A stretch of DNA of 64,000 nt from Tribonema minus (Eukaryota; Sar; Xanthophyceae; Tribonematales; Tribonemataceae). Shown piece after piece: positions 25,241-36,482 of the stretch. Under the pieces are notes generated by a model. That model was given only the letters and a program-made list of their open reading frames with translations, had not been told where the DNA came from and searched no databases. Numbering within the stretch: the first letter of the stretch is position 1; the number at the start of each line of letters is the position of its first letter. The stretch covers positions 620,001 to 684,000 of the forward strand of contig JAFCMP010000457.1 in assembly GCA_017506865.1 (NCBI GenBank). Reading direction: 5' to 3'. The position numbers and the translations under genes were made by a program.

Positions 25241-26617
25241 TCATGCGAAGCACGCGCACGGCACGTGCTTACTGCCGTCGCCGGGCGGCTTGACGATCTG
25301 GAACGCAGACGCGAGCTTCCACAGGAGCGCGCCCGACGCGTCGCAGATGGACACCTCGCAGCGGTAGCGGCCGCGGCTGAGGAGCGTGTTGGGCACGTCC
25401 GACGCGGGGAGGGGGCACTCGTGCACGCCCTCTTTGAAGTCGCCAACCTCAAGTGTCTCCTGCGTGGTGGTTGTATTGGGGGTGTGGTGAGGCGGCGGAT
25501 GTGGTGTGAGCGTTGAGAGGCGTGGGGGGTGAGAGGGCGTGACGCGCTGTTTCGTCGGCCTTGCACTTCAGTTGACAGGTCGAGGAGGACAACGCAGCAG
25601 CCTGACGTGTTCTATTGCCAGCGGCGCTGCTGCGTGCGACGCAACACATGCTGACCAGGGTGCCTGCGTGCTGCAAGCGATGACATGATCAGCACTACAT
25701 ACCAGTTGTCGCGCCTGTAGACTCTAGGCACGATGGCAGAAGCAGCCAGCGTGGCAGATATCATCACTCCTTTCGCTGATCACAACACGATTGGCCCTTC
25801 CCTTTGAAAAGCAAGACCATGGACAGTTTTGAGACGACGTAGACAGCAAACCTTAGCAACTACGGGCAATGCAGTTCATCTGTCATCACTGCGGGTCCAT
25901 CCACGGCCTTCAAAGACGCACCTCGAAAGGCCCCAGCACGCCTTTGAAAACCCTTTTGATAAGCTTCAGACCCTTGACGCCTCCTCTGCCGACCCTAAGG
26001 AGCAGAGTTTCCTGCTGCTTTGTGCCGCCCAACACCTGCAAATTTGTGTGGTGAGAGACGTTTTCAAGGTAACTCTTTGAGCCGCAGGATTGCCATGACA
26101 GCACGCAGCCTGTTTGTTGTGATACCAACACAACGAGCTCGGCGTTCATGTATAAACTGGCGGCATAAGAGGAGAGCAAGTGTAATGGATGCTGCTTTGT
26201 TGATTTCAGGAAGGTCAAGAGACCAACAATGAGTCAAAACAAGCATGGCTTTCTTTTGAAGTGATGGCGTAGAAATGAATGCTGCTGCTGCTACTTTGTT
26301 GACTTCAGAAAGGTTAGGGCTTTATTGCCTTTCACGAAAGATTCGGCACTCGCCTTTGGCACGCAGGTGGTCTTGTGATGTAGGTACGCCTCCTCGCTGC
26401 CTAGCACCTGCACGAGAAGGTGACATGCAATAAGAGTGTCGGCGTCAGTCAGCCAGCCAACTGCCAACACCAGCTTCTCTAAGCTCAAAGATCTTGCATA
26501 CGCACTACCTCCTACCTCCGCGGGGCGCCCATCAGAGAAGGAGATTACATGCCCCACGACCGTCAGGATGCCTGTGCCCCCTACCAGACCATTACTGCTG
26601 CTCCTGCCGCCAGTCAT
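25241..26617 (-). CDS. RhoGDI-like protein (Rho GDP-dissociation inhibitor fold), 4 exons, 168 aa
   Basis: Exons in gene order: 26516-26617, 26336-26407, 25922-26035, 25241-25459, all phase 0. RhoGDI keeps prenylated Rho-family GTPases soluble in the GDP state. The match is by pattern along the whole immunoglobulin-like domain. ILTVVGHVISFSDGRPAE fits the 'LTL..GRPD' strand, SF-VLGGTKQQETLLLRVG fits the 'F.LKEG.KY....FRV' region, VKGLKLIKRVFKGV fits 'IVSGLKY...V.K.GV', and PNTLLSRGRYRCEVSICDAS followed by G...LASAFQIVKP fits 'PSG..ARG.Y....F.DDDG....SF.I.K'. The protein is shorter than the usual 180-240 aa because the acidic N-terminal arm is nearly absent. Exon 2's donor (TTC/GTGAAA) is weak, and a GC donor at CCAAAG/GCGAGT 18 bases earlier is the alternative. 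A donor-like GGCA/GTAAGC near the 3' end could add an exon. Distant relatives such as ML-domain proteins were considered but fit less well. Confidence 0.7.
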
Positions 26618-26729
26618 GGATCATGCTCCGATCCGGCACAAGGTCGATTTGTTGTTCAACTTTGAACATTGGCCGAGAGTTCAAGCTTGATTGAGTTAGG
26701 ACCCCGCCTTGGCCACCAGGTGTCTCAAC
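26618..26729. promoter_or_regulatory. Compact bidirectional promoter between RhoGDI-like and galactokinase genes
   Basis: Only 112 bp separate the two predicted ATGs. The interval holds a near-perfect palindrome GTTCAACTTTGAAC (26654-26667) immediately followed by ATTGG (26668-26672), which is an inverted CCAAT box. Shared control of the divergent pair is inferred. If either first exon is wrong, the interval would be larger. Confidence 0.45.
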
Positions 26730-27509
26730 ATGTTACATGTGCTAGCGGCTGCGGTGTTCCTGGGCAGCAATCTGCTGTCCTGCTGCTTTTACTGCCTCTG
26801 CGAGGGCTTCGTGATTCCGTTCTCGACATCATCCAAGCTCCCTCTCGACAGCAGCAAGGCCGTGGTGGCTGATCGGACGCGGACGCGCGTGAGCTTTGGC
26901 AGAAAACGCAGAACCAGGTGCTTGCCATTCTCATGTTGGCGTGCCTGCTGCTGGGTCACTATCGAATCTCCAGGATGCATCTTCCATCATGCGCCATTCT
27001 GAGTTGACAACTTGCATGCACAGCTGCATGCGAAGGCGTAGCGATCCGACGAATACAGACCTGGCATGTACTCTTCATTCAAATAGTTGCCAGTGACGCT
27101 GACGCTCTCCGCTGGCTAATGTCTGCACGGTGTGCTCCACGATTGCGCACGTCAGTTGGCGCCGACCCGTGTAGTCATGTCACACTTAATGCTCAGCACC
27201 CCCTCACTGGACCCTACCAATTACATAGCAATACGTGACGTTGGCACGTGAGCGATTGCCTCCCGTGTTCAAGTCATCCTGAAACGCCATTATCCGTGCA
27301 GAGTCGCTGCGACCACCATCGGCAATGCCAGCGGCGAAACAGCGGCGACCACCACCCCCGACGAGGACGACAGCAACGACGGCAGCGGCGCAACCTTCAC
27401 CGAAGCGCCGTCGCAGGAGGAGCTCCTGCAGGCGGCGCGCGACGGCTTCCGCGCCGCCTTCGGCGCCCCCCCCGACCCCCAGCACGAGTACGCCGCCTGG
27501 GCCCCCGGG

Positions 27510-27546
<37 letters not shown>

Positions 27547-30500
27547 GCGGCTTCGTGCTGCCATGCGCGCTCGAGCGCGGCACCGTCGTGCTCGCGGCGG
27601 GCCGCCTCGTGCGCGCGGACGCCGCGGACGCCGGCCGCGTGCGCGTCGCGTCCATGGACTGCCGCGGCGGCGACGGCATGCTGACGTTCGCGGCGCTGCC
27701 GGAGGAGCTGGGGCCCGGGGAGGAGTCGTGGGGGAACTACGTGCGCGGCGCCATCGCGCAGTACCTGGGGGACGTGCCGGAGGGGAGGGCGCTGGCGCTG
27801 GACATGTTTATCGTGGGGTCGCTGCCGCTGGGCGGCGGGCTGTCGAGCTCGGCGTCGCTGACGACGGCGGTCGCGACGCTGGTGGAGGCGGTGCTGGAGG
27901 GCGAGGGGTGGCAGGTACGTGTGGAAACGAATCAAACGATCTTAGAGCTCTGGGTGACAAGGTGTGGTTGTCCGTCAAAGCGCATGCCTGCGACCAATGA
28001 CCGTGGTCGCCGCTGCTGCGGCAATCGGCCACGAGGCAACTAAGTGCCACCATGTATCCATTGAGAGCATGTCTTGAGGCAGTTGGATAAGGGTGGCAGC
28101 GGGCGGGGGCTGTGACTGAGGCAGAGGGACCAGCATTTGATAGCAGCGACAATATGTGGGTGTACGTTACTGTGTCACAATGTGAGGACACATCACCCTA
28201 GCGTGTTGTGCAAGATGGCAAGCAATCATCAGGCATATATCCGCTGACATGCTGCAGCACCAGCTGCATCAACGCCGTGTACGGTGCGTACCTAAATGAA
28301 AGTGGCTGTAGTTAGCACACACGAGCACGACATGTCATGGTGACGTGAAATGGCGATCATGACCCTACAGAGGGCGTGTGCCACAGCACCGTTGACGCAG
28401 GGCGCTGACGATGTTTTCATGTCAGCAAGCACTGGTAACCAGCATGCATCACCGCCTCTGCCAGCAGCAGCATTGTGCCTGCGGCAGCACTGACTGCGAA
28501 TATACCACAGTTTCTGGCACGAACTGATGATGCTGTATGTAGTAGTGGCACTAGCGATGCGCATAGCTGCACACCCGTCGCAAGTGACTTGCATCTGCTG
28601 ATGGGCATTTCACGCGGAGGTGGCTTTCCAAAGAGTGCAGTTGTACTCTTGGAACGTGCAGCCACGCCCTTCTTGGACCCACATCCATTTCTTGCAGTGA
28701 CGCGCCCAAAGAAACTGTCGCTGCTACATACTTCATGTTCATGAGAGTCAGGTCATTGGGCAGCTGTTGCTGTCTGCGAAATCCCATCTTGAACTTTCAA
28801 CTCCAGCAGGTACACAAGGTAGTGGCAGTGGCAGCATCTCTGTGCGACTGTGTGGTTTGTGAGACACCACGCGACGCATTCGGAACAGGAACGCACAACT
28901 TTCAGTTGCATTCATGGCTTGATGTTGACGTCCAAAATCGCCTTCAGAGGCAGTGGTGCCATCATGAGTTTCCACACACTGTGGTAGCAAGCAGCAGCAC
29001 ACGTGGCCAGTAGGATCAGTGAGTCAAGACAAATGGCAGATGCCGTGAGGCTCTTTGTCAAGCAGTGTGACCTGCCATCAGTTTTGCTCATGGTGCGAAC
29101 TTCTTGTCGGAACACCAGTGTGTGCGCAGGAGCTGAACGAAATTGTGAAGCACACACACATACATCACAACCATTGGCAACCGCAAGAGTATGTCAGCGC
29201 TGGGGTTTCTGACATGGCCTGCCGCTGTTGTGTTCTTCCCCCTGAGCTGAGCCCTCAGAAATGCAGCCACCCCTGCATGCCCATGTTATGCAATTATTTC
29301 GCTTGCAACAGCATCCGCAGGTCCTGCATCAGAGGCTATTGTGCTTAGCGCCTGAATCTTCCCGCGCTTTGCCATTCAACAGACGGTCCAAGTACCGCAA
29401 TCGCACTGCTGGCCTGGCAGGTGTTGCAAACGCAGTGCGTGATGCGCACCAGCAACCGCAATGAGCATACCTTTGTCTTCCTCATACTGCATCTTCACGG
29501 CACCGGCGACCTTGTTCACACCGTGCACTCACAACACAAGGCCGTGCCCGGCACACAATCAGGCAGACACGCTACGCATGACTGTGTGCGTTCAAGCATC
29601 CATGCTGAACGCCCCCCCCCCCCCCCCCCCCCCCTGACTGGCTGCATTTCATTTCCCATTCGTTCTCAGCCCCTGCCCCACTTCCTCCCCACCCCTCTGA
29701 CTGGCTGCATTTCATTTACCATTCATTCTAATCCCCTGCCCCCCCCCCCCCCCCCCCCTGCCCACTCCGCAGGTGCCGGAGGACGTGCGCGTCAAGGCGC
29801 GCCGCTGCCGCCGCAACATAAACTTCGATGTATGCATATACACCGCGCAACATATGTGCGTGAAGTTAAGCATCCATACTGCGTGAACACGAGCATCCAT
29901 ACCGTATACTGCTCCCGCCGTTGACTGGGTGAATTTCGTCATCTGTTCTGAAACCTCCCCCTCCCCCCCCCCGCAGGCGCCGGAGGACGCGCGCGTCAAG
30001 GCACGCCGCTGCCGCCGCGCGGAGCACGACTTTCTGGGCACGCCGTGCGGTATCATGGATCAGTTTGCGAGCGCACTGTGCCCGCCGGGCCACGCGATCC
30101 TCCTCGACTGCGCGAGCGAGACGTTCGAGCCCGTGCCGCTGGACGACGGCGCCGTGACGCTCGTCATCACCGACTCGCGCGTCACGCACTCGCTCGGCCA
30201 GCGCGGCAGCCAGTACCCGGTGCGCGTCGCGCAGTGCGCGGCGGCGGCGCGCGCGGTCGGCGCGGACTCGCTGCGCAGCGCTGAGTTGCCTGCGCTCGAG
30301 CAGGTGAGGGGGAGAGCTTCAGCCGGGGGGTACCGGTGGCGTGAAGGTGCTTGCTTGGTCTCTTGCGTGTCGAACATGCATGATGCAGGTATGTGCTGGG
30401 AAGGGCTGGGGTGGAGAAGCTAGTGGCACGGCTGCGTTGCGGTTTCTGGCGTTTGGTCGCTGCACATTCTGATGTGCGTGCAAGAGCGACGTCGCAGAGC

Positions 30501-31957
30501 TGCTGACGGTCTCACACGCAACGCATTCTGTCCCCGTGGCCTTCAGCGCTCCGAGTGTCACAAGCGTGGAGAGGGCGAGCCTCGCCTTGCAGGCACTCAA
30601 GCAGCTGAGCGCGTGTGTACCTTTACCTATGCTGTTGTGCAATGTGTCCTTCCATATTGCGCGTATGCTTTTGCTGCAGTGATTGCCCAAGCATCAGGTG
30701 CTGCACCAGCTGGCACAACACTTGTAACTGGCGTATCAACAGGATGACTATACCCTGACAGTCCCTCTTTGCCCCCCCCCCCCCGGCCCCCTTCCCTCAT
30801 CGCTTGCCCCCACCAGGAGGCCAAAAGGGGCGGCATGAGCGAAGTTGAACTTGCACGCGCCCGGCATGTTGTCACTGAGAATGAGCGCTGCGTGAACTTC
30901 GCCGACGCATTGCGCAAGAGGGACTACGACGCCGCAGGAGCCGCCATGCTCGAGAGCCACGCGTCGCTGCGTGACAACTATGAGGTGAGCACCAGCGCTG
31001 AGCATTTATGCTCAGTGTCTTGGCGCGCCGATGGCTGTGAGCGGATTGCATGAGGGTGCCGCCCGCTACTATCGTGGCGGCATGACGTTGCGGACAGTCG
31101 CACGCCAATGCGTCGAGTTGTCTGGCACTTGCGGTTGCGAAGTTGCTGGTGCGCCTTATTAATAGGTCTTGTGGCGCGCGGGATGATAGTGCATTTCGCA
31201 GCGGCTGAGCCTGGCTCGCTGGTTCGATGCAATGGGTCACGCGTTAGTTCAGGCTTATGATGGCGGCGGCCAGTTGGTAAGTGGTGCACACCTGAGCTTT
31301 CCAAGGACACCTGCAGGGTCACAGATGTCGGCACATGTGATGCAAAAAGAGTGTTCTCGGCGCACCTCAGGATGGCAGGTTCTGTTTGCATGGATGCCAG
31401 CCAGCGACAACAAGTGCGCGACAGCAATCGGGCATGAACGCGACCGCAGCCATACGTGCGTGTGAGGTATTGCATTGTTTGCTGCACTGACGGTAGACAG
31501 CGATCAGCGGCAAACGCAGGTCGTCACACTGCGCTTCGCCGGGCGGGGCTCACACCTGCCGCTACCGTGCACAAATGGTGGGAGACCCGGGAGGTGCATC
31601 CGGACTGTGCAGTTTCACATATGCCCTGCCCTTCTATGCGCCAAGCCCCCCACAACCACAAGAAAGAAGAAACTCTTTGACTTGATGAGCACTGCCACCA
31701 CCCTGCCTCCGCAGGTCTCGGCGCCGGAGCTCGACAAGCTCGTGGAGCTCGCCGCCGCCACCGACGGCGTCTACGGCAGCCGCCTCACCGGCGCAGGCTT
31801 CGGCGGCTGCACGGTGACGCTGGCGCAGACAGACGCGGTCCCCGCGCTCGTGCGACGCCTGCGGCGCGGCTACAAGGAGGCGTTCGGGCTCGACTGCGCG
31901 TGCTTCGCGACGCGCGCGGGCGGCGGCGCGCGCGTGCTGCTGCGCCCGCGGCCGTGA
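26730..31957 (+). CDS. GALK: Galactokinase (GHMP kinase), 5 exons, 512 aa, with N-terminal leader
   Basis: Exons: 26730-26917, 27302-27914, 29977-30303, 30817-30984, 31715-31957; phases agree. It phosphorylates galactose at C1 with ATP, the first step of the Leloir pathway. Seen in order: GRVNLIGEHTDYNGG (residues 132-146, galactokinase signature), PLGGGLSSSASL (238-249, ATP-binding GHMP motif), FLGTPCGIMDQFASAL (catalytic-Asp region), RARHVVTENERC, SHASLRDNYE and LTGAGFGG (456-463). Exon 1 is inferred from the matching phase-2 splice (ACC AG/G to A/GTC). It encodes a hydrophobic stretch, then CLCEG-FVIPFSTSSKLP, then an Arg/Ser/Thr-rich tail. That is unusual for this normally cytosolic enzyme and looks like a plastid or secretory leader. 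If exon 1 is wrong, the protein would start inside exon 2 or at another exon. Intron 2 carries a decoy copy of the exon 3 start (29773-29814). Catalytic identity is firm; the leader is not. Confidence 0.9.
27930..28030 (+). repeat. Dispersed intronic repeat, copy 2
   Basis: Partner of 4073-4160. It lies just inside intron 2 of the galactokinase gene and shares the core GAGCTCTGGGTGACAAGG and the flanking blocks. Confidence 0.6.
29610..29976 (+). repeat. Tandem duplication of intron end plus exon-3 start in the galactokinase gene
   Basis: Three copies of a TGACTGG(C/G)TG(C/A)ATTTC block start at 29635, 29698 and 29922. The second is followed by a C homopolymer, an acceptor (CCGCAG) and a 42-bp copy of the exon 3 start (29773-29814, 3 differences from the real exon at 29977). 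The copy then runs into non-homologous sequence and reaches a stop, so splicing to it would truncate the kinase. Confidence 0.85.
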
Positions 31958-33303
31958 GCTCGCTTGCGCGCAGCAGCAGCAGCAACAGAGTGCGTTGTGT
32001 TCTCAGTCGCTGTGGGTGTGCGGCATCTGCTCATGCCGCAAAAGGTCGGACGGCAGAGGCTGCAGGACGAGCCTTTGGCTGTGGAGCGCTGCTGCAGTGC
32101 TGCGCGCTTCCGCAACTGGGTCCTGCCCGATCCGAGCGGTGGCCGCAGCGCGGTGCTGCGCACGGCAGTAGGGTTTAGTGCTACAGAGGCGTCACGGATG
32201 CCTGGGCGTGCCTCTCACTGAGCGATGCGCACGCTGGCTTGGACGGGCGCTGCTCGGAGGCGTGTTGATACTTGTTTGGCGCAGTGTGGCCGTAGGGGGT
32301 GTAGTGGACGCGCTGCCGGGAAATGGCGTTGCGTGGGTTTAGTGAAACCTGTAATCAGATGAGGGGAGGAAGAGTCAGGGACGAGAGGTGGGGCACAAGT
32401 AGTCCGTGCAGGCTGCGGTGTATGTAGCTGACGCTGTCGTCGTGACAGGCGACATGAGTAGAGGAGTGTAACATATGTGCAGGAAGGGGAGGTTGCGTCA
32501 AGTGCACTTCTGGCCAGCCTGTGGTGTCACTTGGTAGACATGATGAATAAACTTGTTCAATGGTTGTGCAATGGTTGAAAAGGCTAGTGCTTTGCTCATG
32601 CTGGCGCAGGCTGTCACAGCAACACAACAGCATCACTGCAAAACATGTTGGGTCCGAGTACCTGCACTCACGTAGCATGCTGTTGTGTTGCCAACAGTAG
32701 GCTTCTCAACTGCACCAGTGTCATCCACTGTGTTTCACAAGGACTGCCGTCAAAGTGTTGCTGCGATCGTAGTGCCATGTTGTTTGGCACATCATGTGGT
32801 TTTGGGACCAGCTTTAGGAACAAGTGCTTTGCTGTAAATATATGTGCTGTGTGCATGGTGTTTGTTCTCAGATTATGTGGCGTCTAAACTCCGGCTTTGT
32901 GACTGACTGCTGAACAAAACAAGCCATGTTTGACCTGAACAACTTCTAGGACACTTGAGTGACTTGACGTATGCAAGTGTTTCACCATGGGGGGGGTCAC
33001 AAAGTATGACTTCCCTAGCGGACATGCTAGCAAGAATATCTTCACTTACGCAGCGTTCGAGGCACGCAAGGAGTAGCAGCCAAGGCGACAAGGAGGGGAT
33101 GAGCGAGCCCCACCCACTACTCCCGATATTTTGGTCAAGACCAGGGAATGGAGGGAGGAGAGGAGAGGGGGGAGGGCATGGGGGGTCCGAGGCACCAAAA
33201 CTGGATTGGATCCCCACAGGGGTGATAGGAACATGCTCTCCTCTCTTTCGTCTCTCCAACGAAAAGGCAGTGCTACTTGACCAACATAACAACTATGACA
33301 TGC

Positions 33304-33350
<47 letters not shown>

Positions 33351-33479
33351 CATGTTTGTGGGTTTGCGCATGTCTTATGTACATATGGCATGCAAGCTTT
33401 GCATGCAAAAAATGACGCATTTGTGCTCATCAAAAAGTACTTCGCCACATGTGATTGAATTATGATGCACCCCAATGTA
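31958..33479. other. Spacer downstream of galactokinase, with a GT microsatellite
   Basis: No gene is recognised. A pure (GT)n run of about 41 bp lies at 33306-33346. A 167-codon plus ORF (32955-33458) crosses this microsatellite and has low-complexity character; it is not called. Confidence 0.5.
33306..33346. repeat. (GT)n microsatellite
   Basis: Uninterrupted GT dinucleotide run of roughly 20 units, then GCGTGCATG. It makes open valine/cysteine frames on both strands, which explains the overlapping ORFs. Confidence 0.95.
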
Positions 33480-33573
33480 CGTATGGACTTGTATTTATAA
33501 AGGCCCAAGGGAGGCCGGGTTGCCTATGCAATCGAAAAGCTTGCGTCAACGCAGCAGCCTAGTCTGCGCTGTG
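33480..33573 (-). repeat. 94-bp inverted repeat, left copy
   Basis: It matches 33967-34060 in reverse complement over 93 of 94 bases. TA precedes this copy (33478-33479), but no TA follows it. The tRNA-Arg gene lies between the two arms. Confidence 0.9.
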
Positions 33574-33797
33574 CCCTAGGAGCTTGGATACCGGCGCCGC
33601 AACACAGCCCAGCATTCGCGCTCCACGTGTGTACGCCATGACGCGCTCCGCCAACTCCCGATGTACAGGGTACGAGAATGAGAAAATGTTATGTTGCATT
33701 GCTTGCATACCTTGCATTGCTGCAACTGACCTCGTGTGTACAAACGATGATCGATTTTTTGTGCTTCCGCACAAGACAAAAACAAAATGTTGCCTAT

Positions 33798-33870
33798 GAC
33801 CTTAGTCGGGATTTGAACCCGAGACCTTACCCTTAGGAGGGGTACGCTCTGTCCGCTGAGCTACAAAGGC
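33798..33870 (-). tRNA. tRNA-Arg (anticodon CCT)
   Basis: The minus strand folds into a canonical 73-nt cloverleaf. It has acceptor arm GCCTTTG/CTAAGGT, D-arm GCTC/GAGC, anticodon arm TACCC-CTCCTAA-GGGTA with anticodon CCT at 34-36, a 5-nt variable loop, and T-arm TCGGG-TTCAAAT-CCCGA. The acceptor has one U-U mismatch (6-67) and one G-U pair (1-72), so a mild decay is possible. No intron is present. Box B reads GGTTCAAATC. A truncated copy lies at 36831-36890. Confidence 0.75.
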
Positions 33871-35300
33871 AATTCATGCTTTTTTAATAGATTGGCAGCA
33901 GAAGGTATCTATGGCATGTCATGCAATGGTCCCAGCGTAAGCATGCGTTGAGCACTGGACACAGTATACAGCGCAGACTAGGCTGCTGCGTTGACGCAAG
34001 CTTTTCGATTGCATAGGCAACCCGGCCTCCCTTGGGCCTTTATAAATACAAGTCCATACGTACACAGTGAGAGCGGCACATCCAAGGGGCCCACAGCATG
34101 CATACACCTCCAGCACAGCCCAAGTGGTCACCAGCTACAACGTTTTTCAAATCCACATGTGCAGCTAGTAGAGCACTGTGAATACGCACATCAGCACGTC
34201 TCAGACCGCATGTGCCAACAGCCTGGGTGTGAGGTTGCATTAAATTTTGCGCATGAACGTGTACAGCCAGCCAAATAACTTTGGCCAGGAGGTGTGCATC
34301 ACACAGCCTGCCCGTACTTCATGTGAAGCTGCACAAGCATCAGACTAGCTGAGTTTGGACACCCTGCGTCCAAACTATGTCATTATGGTATGTCAGCCCA
34401 CTGATAATTGCAGCCATCGTGACATAGCATCTATGCGTGATGCACATCGTGTATGCTCCCAGGCTGTGTATATATGCATGCAGCATTCAGGTTCTACTTA
34501 CTGACAGTCTGACTGACAATGTCTTGTGTGTGCTGTGCAAGCTGACAGTGCCACAGTGTCACCCGGGTCATCACCTGCAGCTGCAGCTGCTGCAAGTAAC
34601 ACATGCGGTGAAGCCAGCGCGCTTCCATCGGAGCCATGATGGCAGAGGAGTGTGCGGCGTGCGAGCGCAGTGACCTCGGGCCGGGGCTGAAGCGGTCACG
34701 GTGCTTATTAAGGGGACAGCGGTTGCTGGAGGTGGGGTCAGGTATATAGAAGTACCACTTGCTTTCAGCTGCCAGCCTGCTTGTGCGCTGTCAGCATCTG
34801 CTTTGCATGGGACATCAAAGCCGCACCACGATGGTTTGCGTGTTTCACAGCAATTCCACCCTTAACAGCAGCAGATATACCGATACAGTATGTACATGCA
34901 TGGCAGCACCAGCAGCAGCGGCGGCAGGCCGTGGCGGCACAGCCACTCAGGCTGCTTCAGTGCCTGCAGCAGCACGCGCCACATTCTGCGCGTTCCACTA
35001 CAGCCGGTTTACAAGGCGCAGCCGCTGTGCGGCGGACCTTTAAAGGCAGCACACCTGCCCCTCATGCAGATGGTAGCCACTGAGAGTCAGGCTGTGCGCA
35101 TGACAGTCGTTCTGCTTGCGGCAAATGGTGAGCAAGCTACTGCCACCAGCCCTGTTGCCGCTGCTGCAACATCAGCGGCAACCGCCACCGTCAGCAGCAC
35201 CGTCACTTTCCACTGCACTGCAGCAGCTTCGGCAGCAGCACTCGGTGGCAGCGGCGCCGGCTCCGCCGCCGGTGCAGCAGCAGCAAGCAGGCGGGACTAA
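33810..35300 (+). repeat. Segmental duplication, copy A (tRNA 5' half, flank and LINE-derived sequence)
   Basis: From the T-arm of the tRNA-Arg gene rightward, this block matches copy B (36831-40070) at high identity once the insertions are removed. Shared landmarks are ATTCATGCTTTTTTAATAG, GAGCACTGGACACAGTA, GAGAGCGGCACATCCAAGGG and GACAGTGCCACAGTGTCACC. Compared with copy B it carries an extra 94 bp (33967-34060) between TA dinucleotides. Confidence 0.85.
33967..34060 (+). repeat. 94-bp inverted repeat, right copy, inserted between two TA
   Basis: Copy B reads CAGTACACAGTGAG without interruption, whereas here 94 bp lie between CAGTA and TACACAG. The segment has no terminal inverted repeats of its own and is an inverted copy of 33480-33573. 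Confidence 0.85.
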
Positions 35301-36250
35301 GATGCTGCACATATGTATGGTGGCATTGATGTCATTGCTCTGCACTTGCAGTGCGGCCAATCTGAAAGGCGCCTCACCCAAAGTGCGTTTGCGGACGCCG
35401 TCGGCACCGTGCTTGCCAATAAGGTGCCACCAGTGGAGGCGGAGCTGCAACAGCTGGCGCACGGTGCGCAGCGCATGCATTGCCAGGCACTTGCTAGATT
35501 TCGGTCGCAGCGCGAGGCCATTCCTCAACGGACCAAACTGAATGTACCCACAACAAAAGGCTCTCCATTTGATGGAGTGCGCTGGCAGCTGCCAGTGGCT
35601 CTGAAGCACTCCTTCGTGGTGGAGCAGCCGACGGCACACTGCAGCCTGAACTGGCAATTTGCACGCGCGCGTCTGTCACGCACCACGCGTCAAGGCACGT
35701 GACAGTACCATGCACAACAGCGTCAAGCGGGCCATACAGCGCATCGTGCGGCAGCATCTCAAGACGGCCATGGCAGCCGACAATGAGTACTACTAGTAGT
35801 TGTGCACGCCATTCCTGGCATCTCGAGGGGATCGCAGGATGGTCGGACATCGTGCTGCCTGCCGACGCCTTTCCCGCCACTGGCGCCTACGACGACTTGG
35901 CGCGCCAGCAACTTGTTGAACGGTTACCGTTCATGGTGGATGTCACCTGCTTCGAGGCACAGGCGCAGTCGCAGGCGGCACAGACTGCAGCGGACCCCAA
36001 GCAGTGTTACCGTCACCAACAAGCCGCCGAACAGACCCGCTGGCACTATCAGTCAGAATTGCTGAAATAAAAATCTTGCCAATCTGGCAGTTGAGTCTTT
36101 TGGCAGCATCGGGGCGCAGAGGGCCGTTGCTACGGAGTATGCGAGCAGGACATTCCAGTGGTTGCCATGGCACTGCAGGAGCAGCCAGTCATCTGATATC
36201 GGTCATGAGTTACTCACGTAATGTGTCTTGGAAGTGGGCTAGGCGTCTAG
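34490..36250 (+). mobile_element. Decayed LINE-like retroelement copy A
   Basis: Translated fragments in changing frames match the better-kept copy at 58.5-59.9 kb. Examples are QSAFADAVGTVLANKV, LHARVCHAPRVKA, HNSVKRAIQRIVRQHLKT, DIVLPADAFPATG, LPFMVDVTCFEAQ and ATEYAS. Stops and frameshifts interrupt the frame, for example after RQHLKT and between the zinc-knuckle and endonuclease regions. A hairpin relic at 36461-36482 may mark the 3' end of this or a related copy. Confidence 0.7.
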
Positions 36251-36460
36251 GTGCTGGGGACAGTAGTGCTCTCTGGCCTTTTGCCAAAGCTGGCAGGTTG
36301 TGAGCTGACACAGTTTGATAGCAGTATTTCAGGGCCTTTTAACCACACACACCGCTCAGCACACAACTTCAACAATTGCTTGACAGCCGGGGTCTAAGGG
36401 GGACTTGGATGCTGTACCCCCCAACGGCTGCATATGCTTTGCACTTTTCATAGGGTTTCC

Positions 36461-36482
36461 GCCCGTCAAGCGGAAGTAAATC
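36461..36482 (+). repeat. Conserved LINE-type 3' hairpin relic
   Basis: The sequence TTTCCGCCCGTCAAGCGGAA forms a 6-bp stem (TTCCGC/GCGGAA) and is followed by GTAAAT. The same design appears at about 15262 (minus), at 52801-52825 (plus, GGGC-T5-CGCGCCCTGAGCGAGAA) and at 58539-58563 (minus). Confidence 0.6.

Noticed and set aside
25241-25459. ML-domain (GM2-activator/NPC2-like) reading of the last RhoGDI exon
   Set aside because: FKEG...CPLP...G.YR resembles ML domains, but the upstream exons fit RhoGDI strands in order and lack the expected ML cysteine pattern.
32955-33458. Overlapping ORFs on both strands at 33 kb
   Set aside because: Kept open by the GT microsatellite and G-rich low-complexity sequence.
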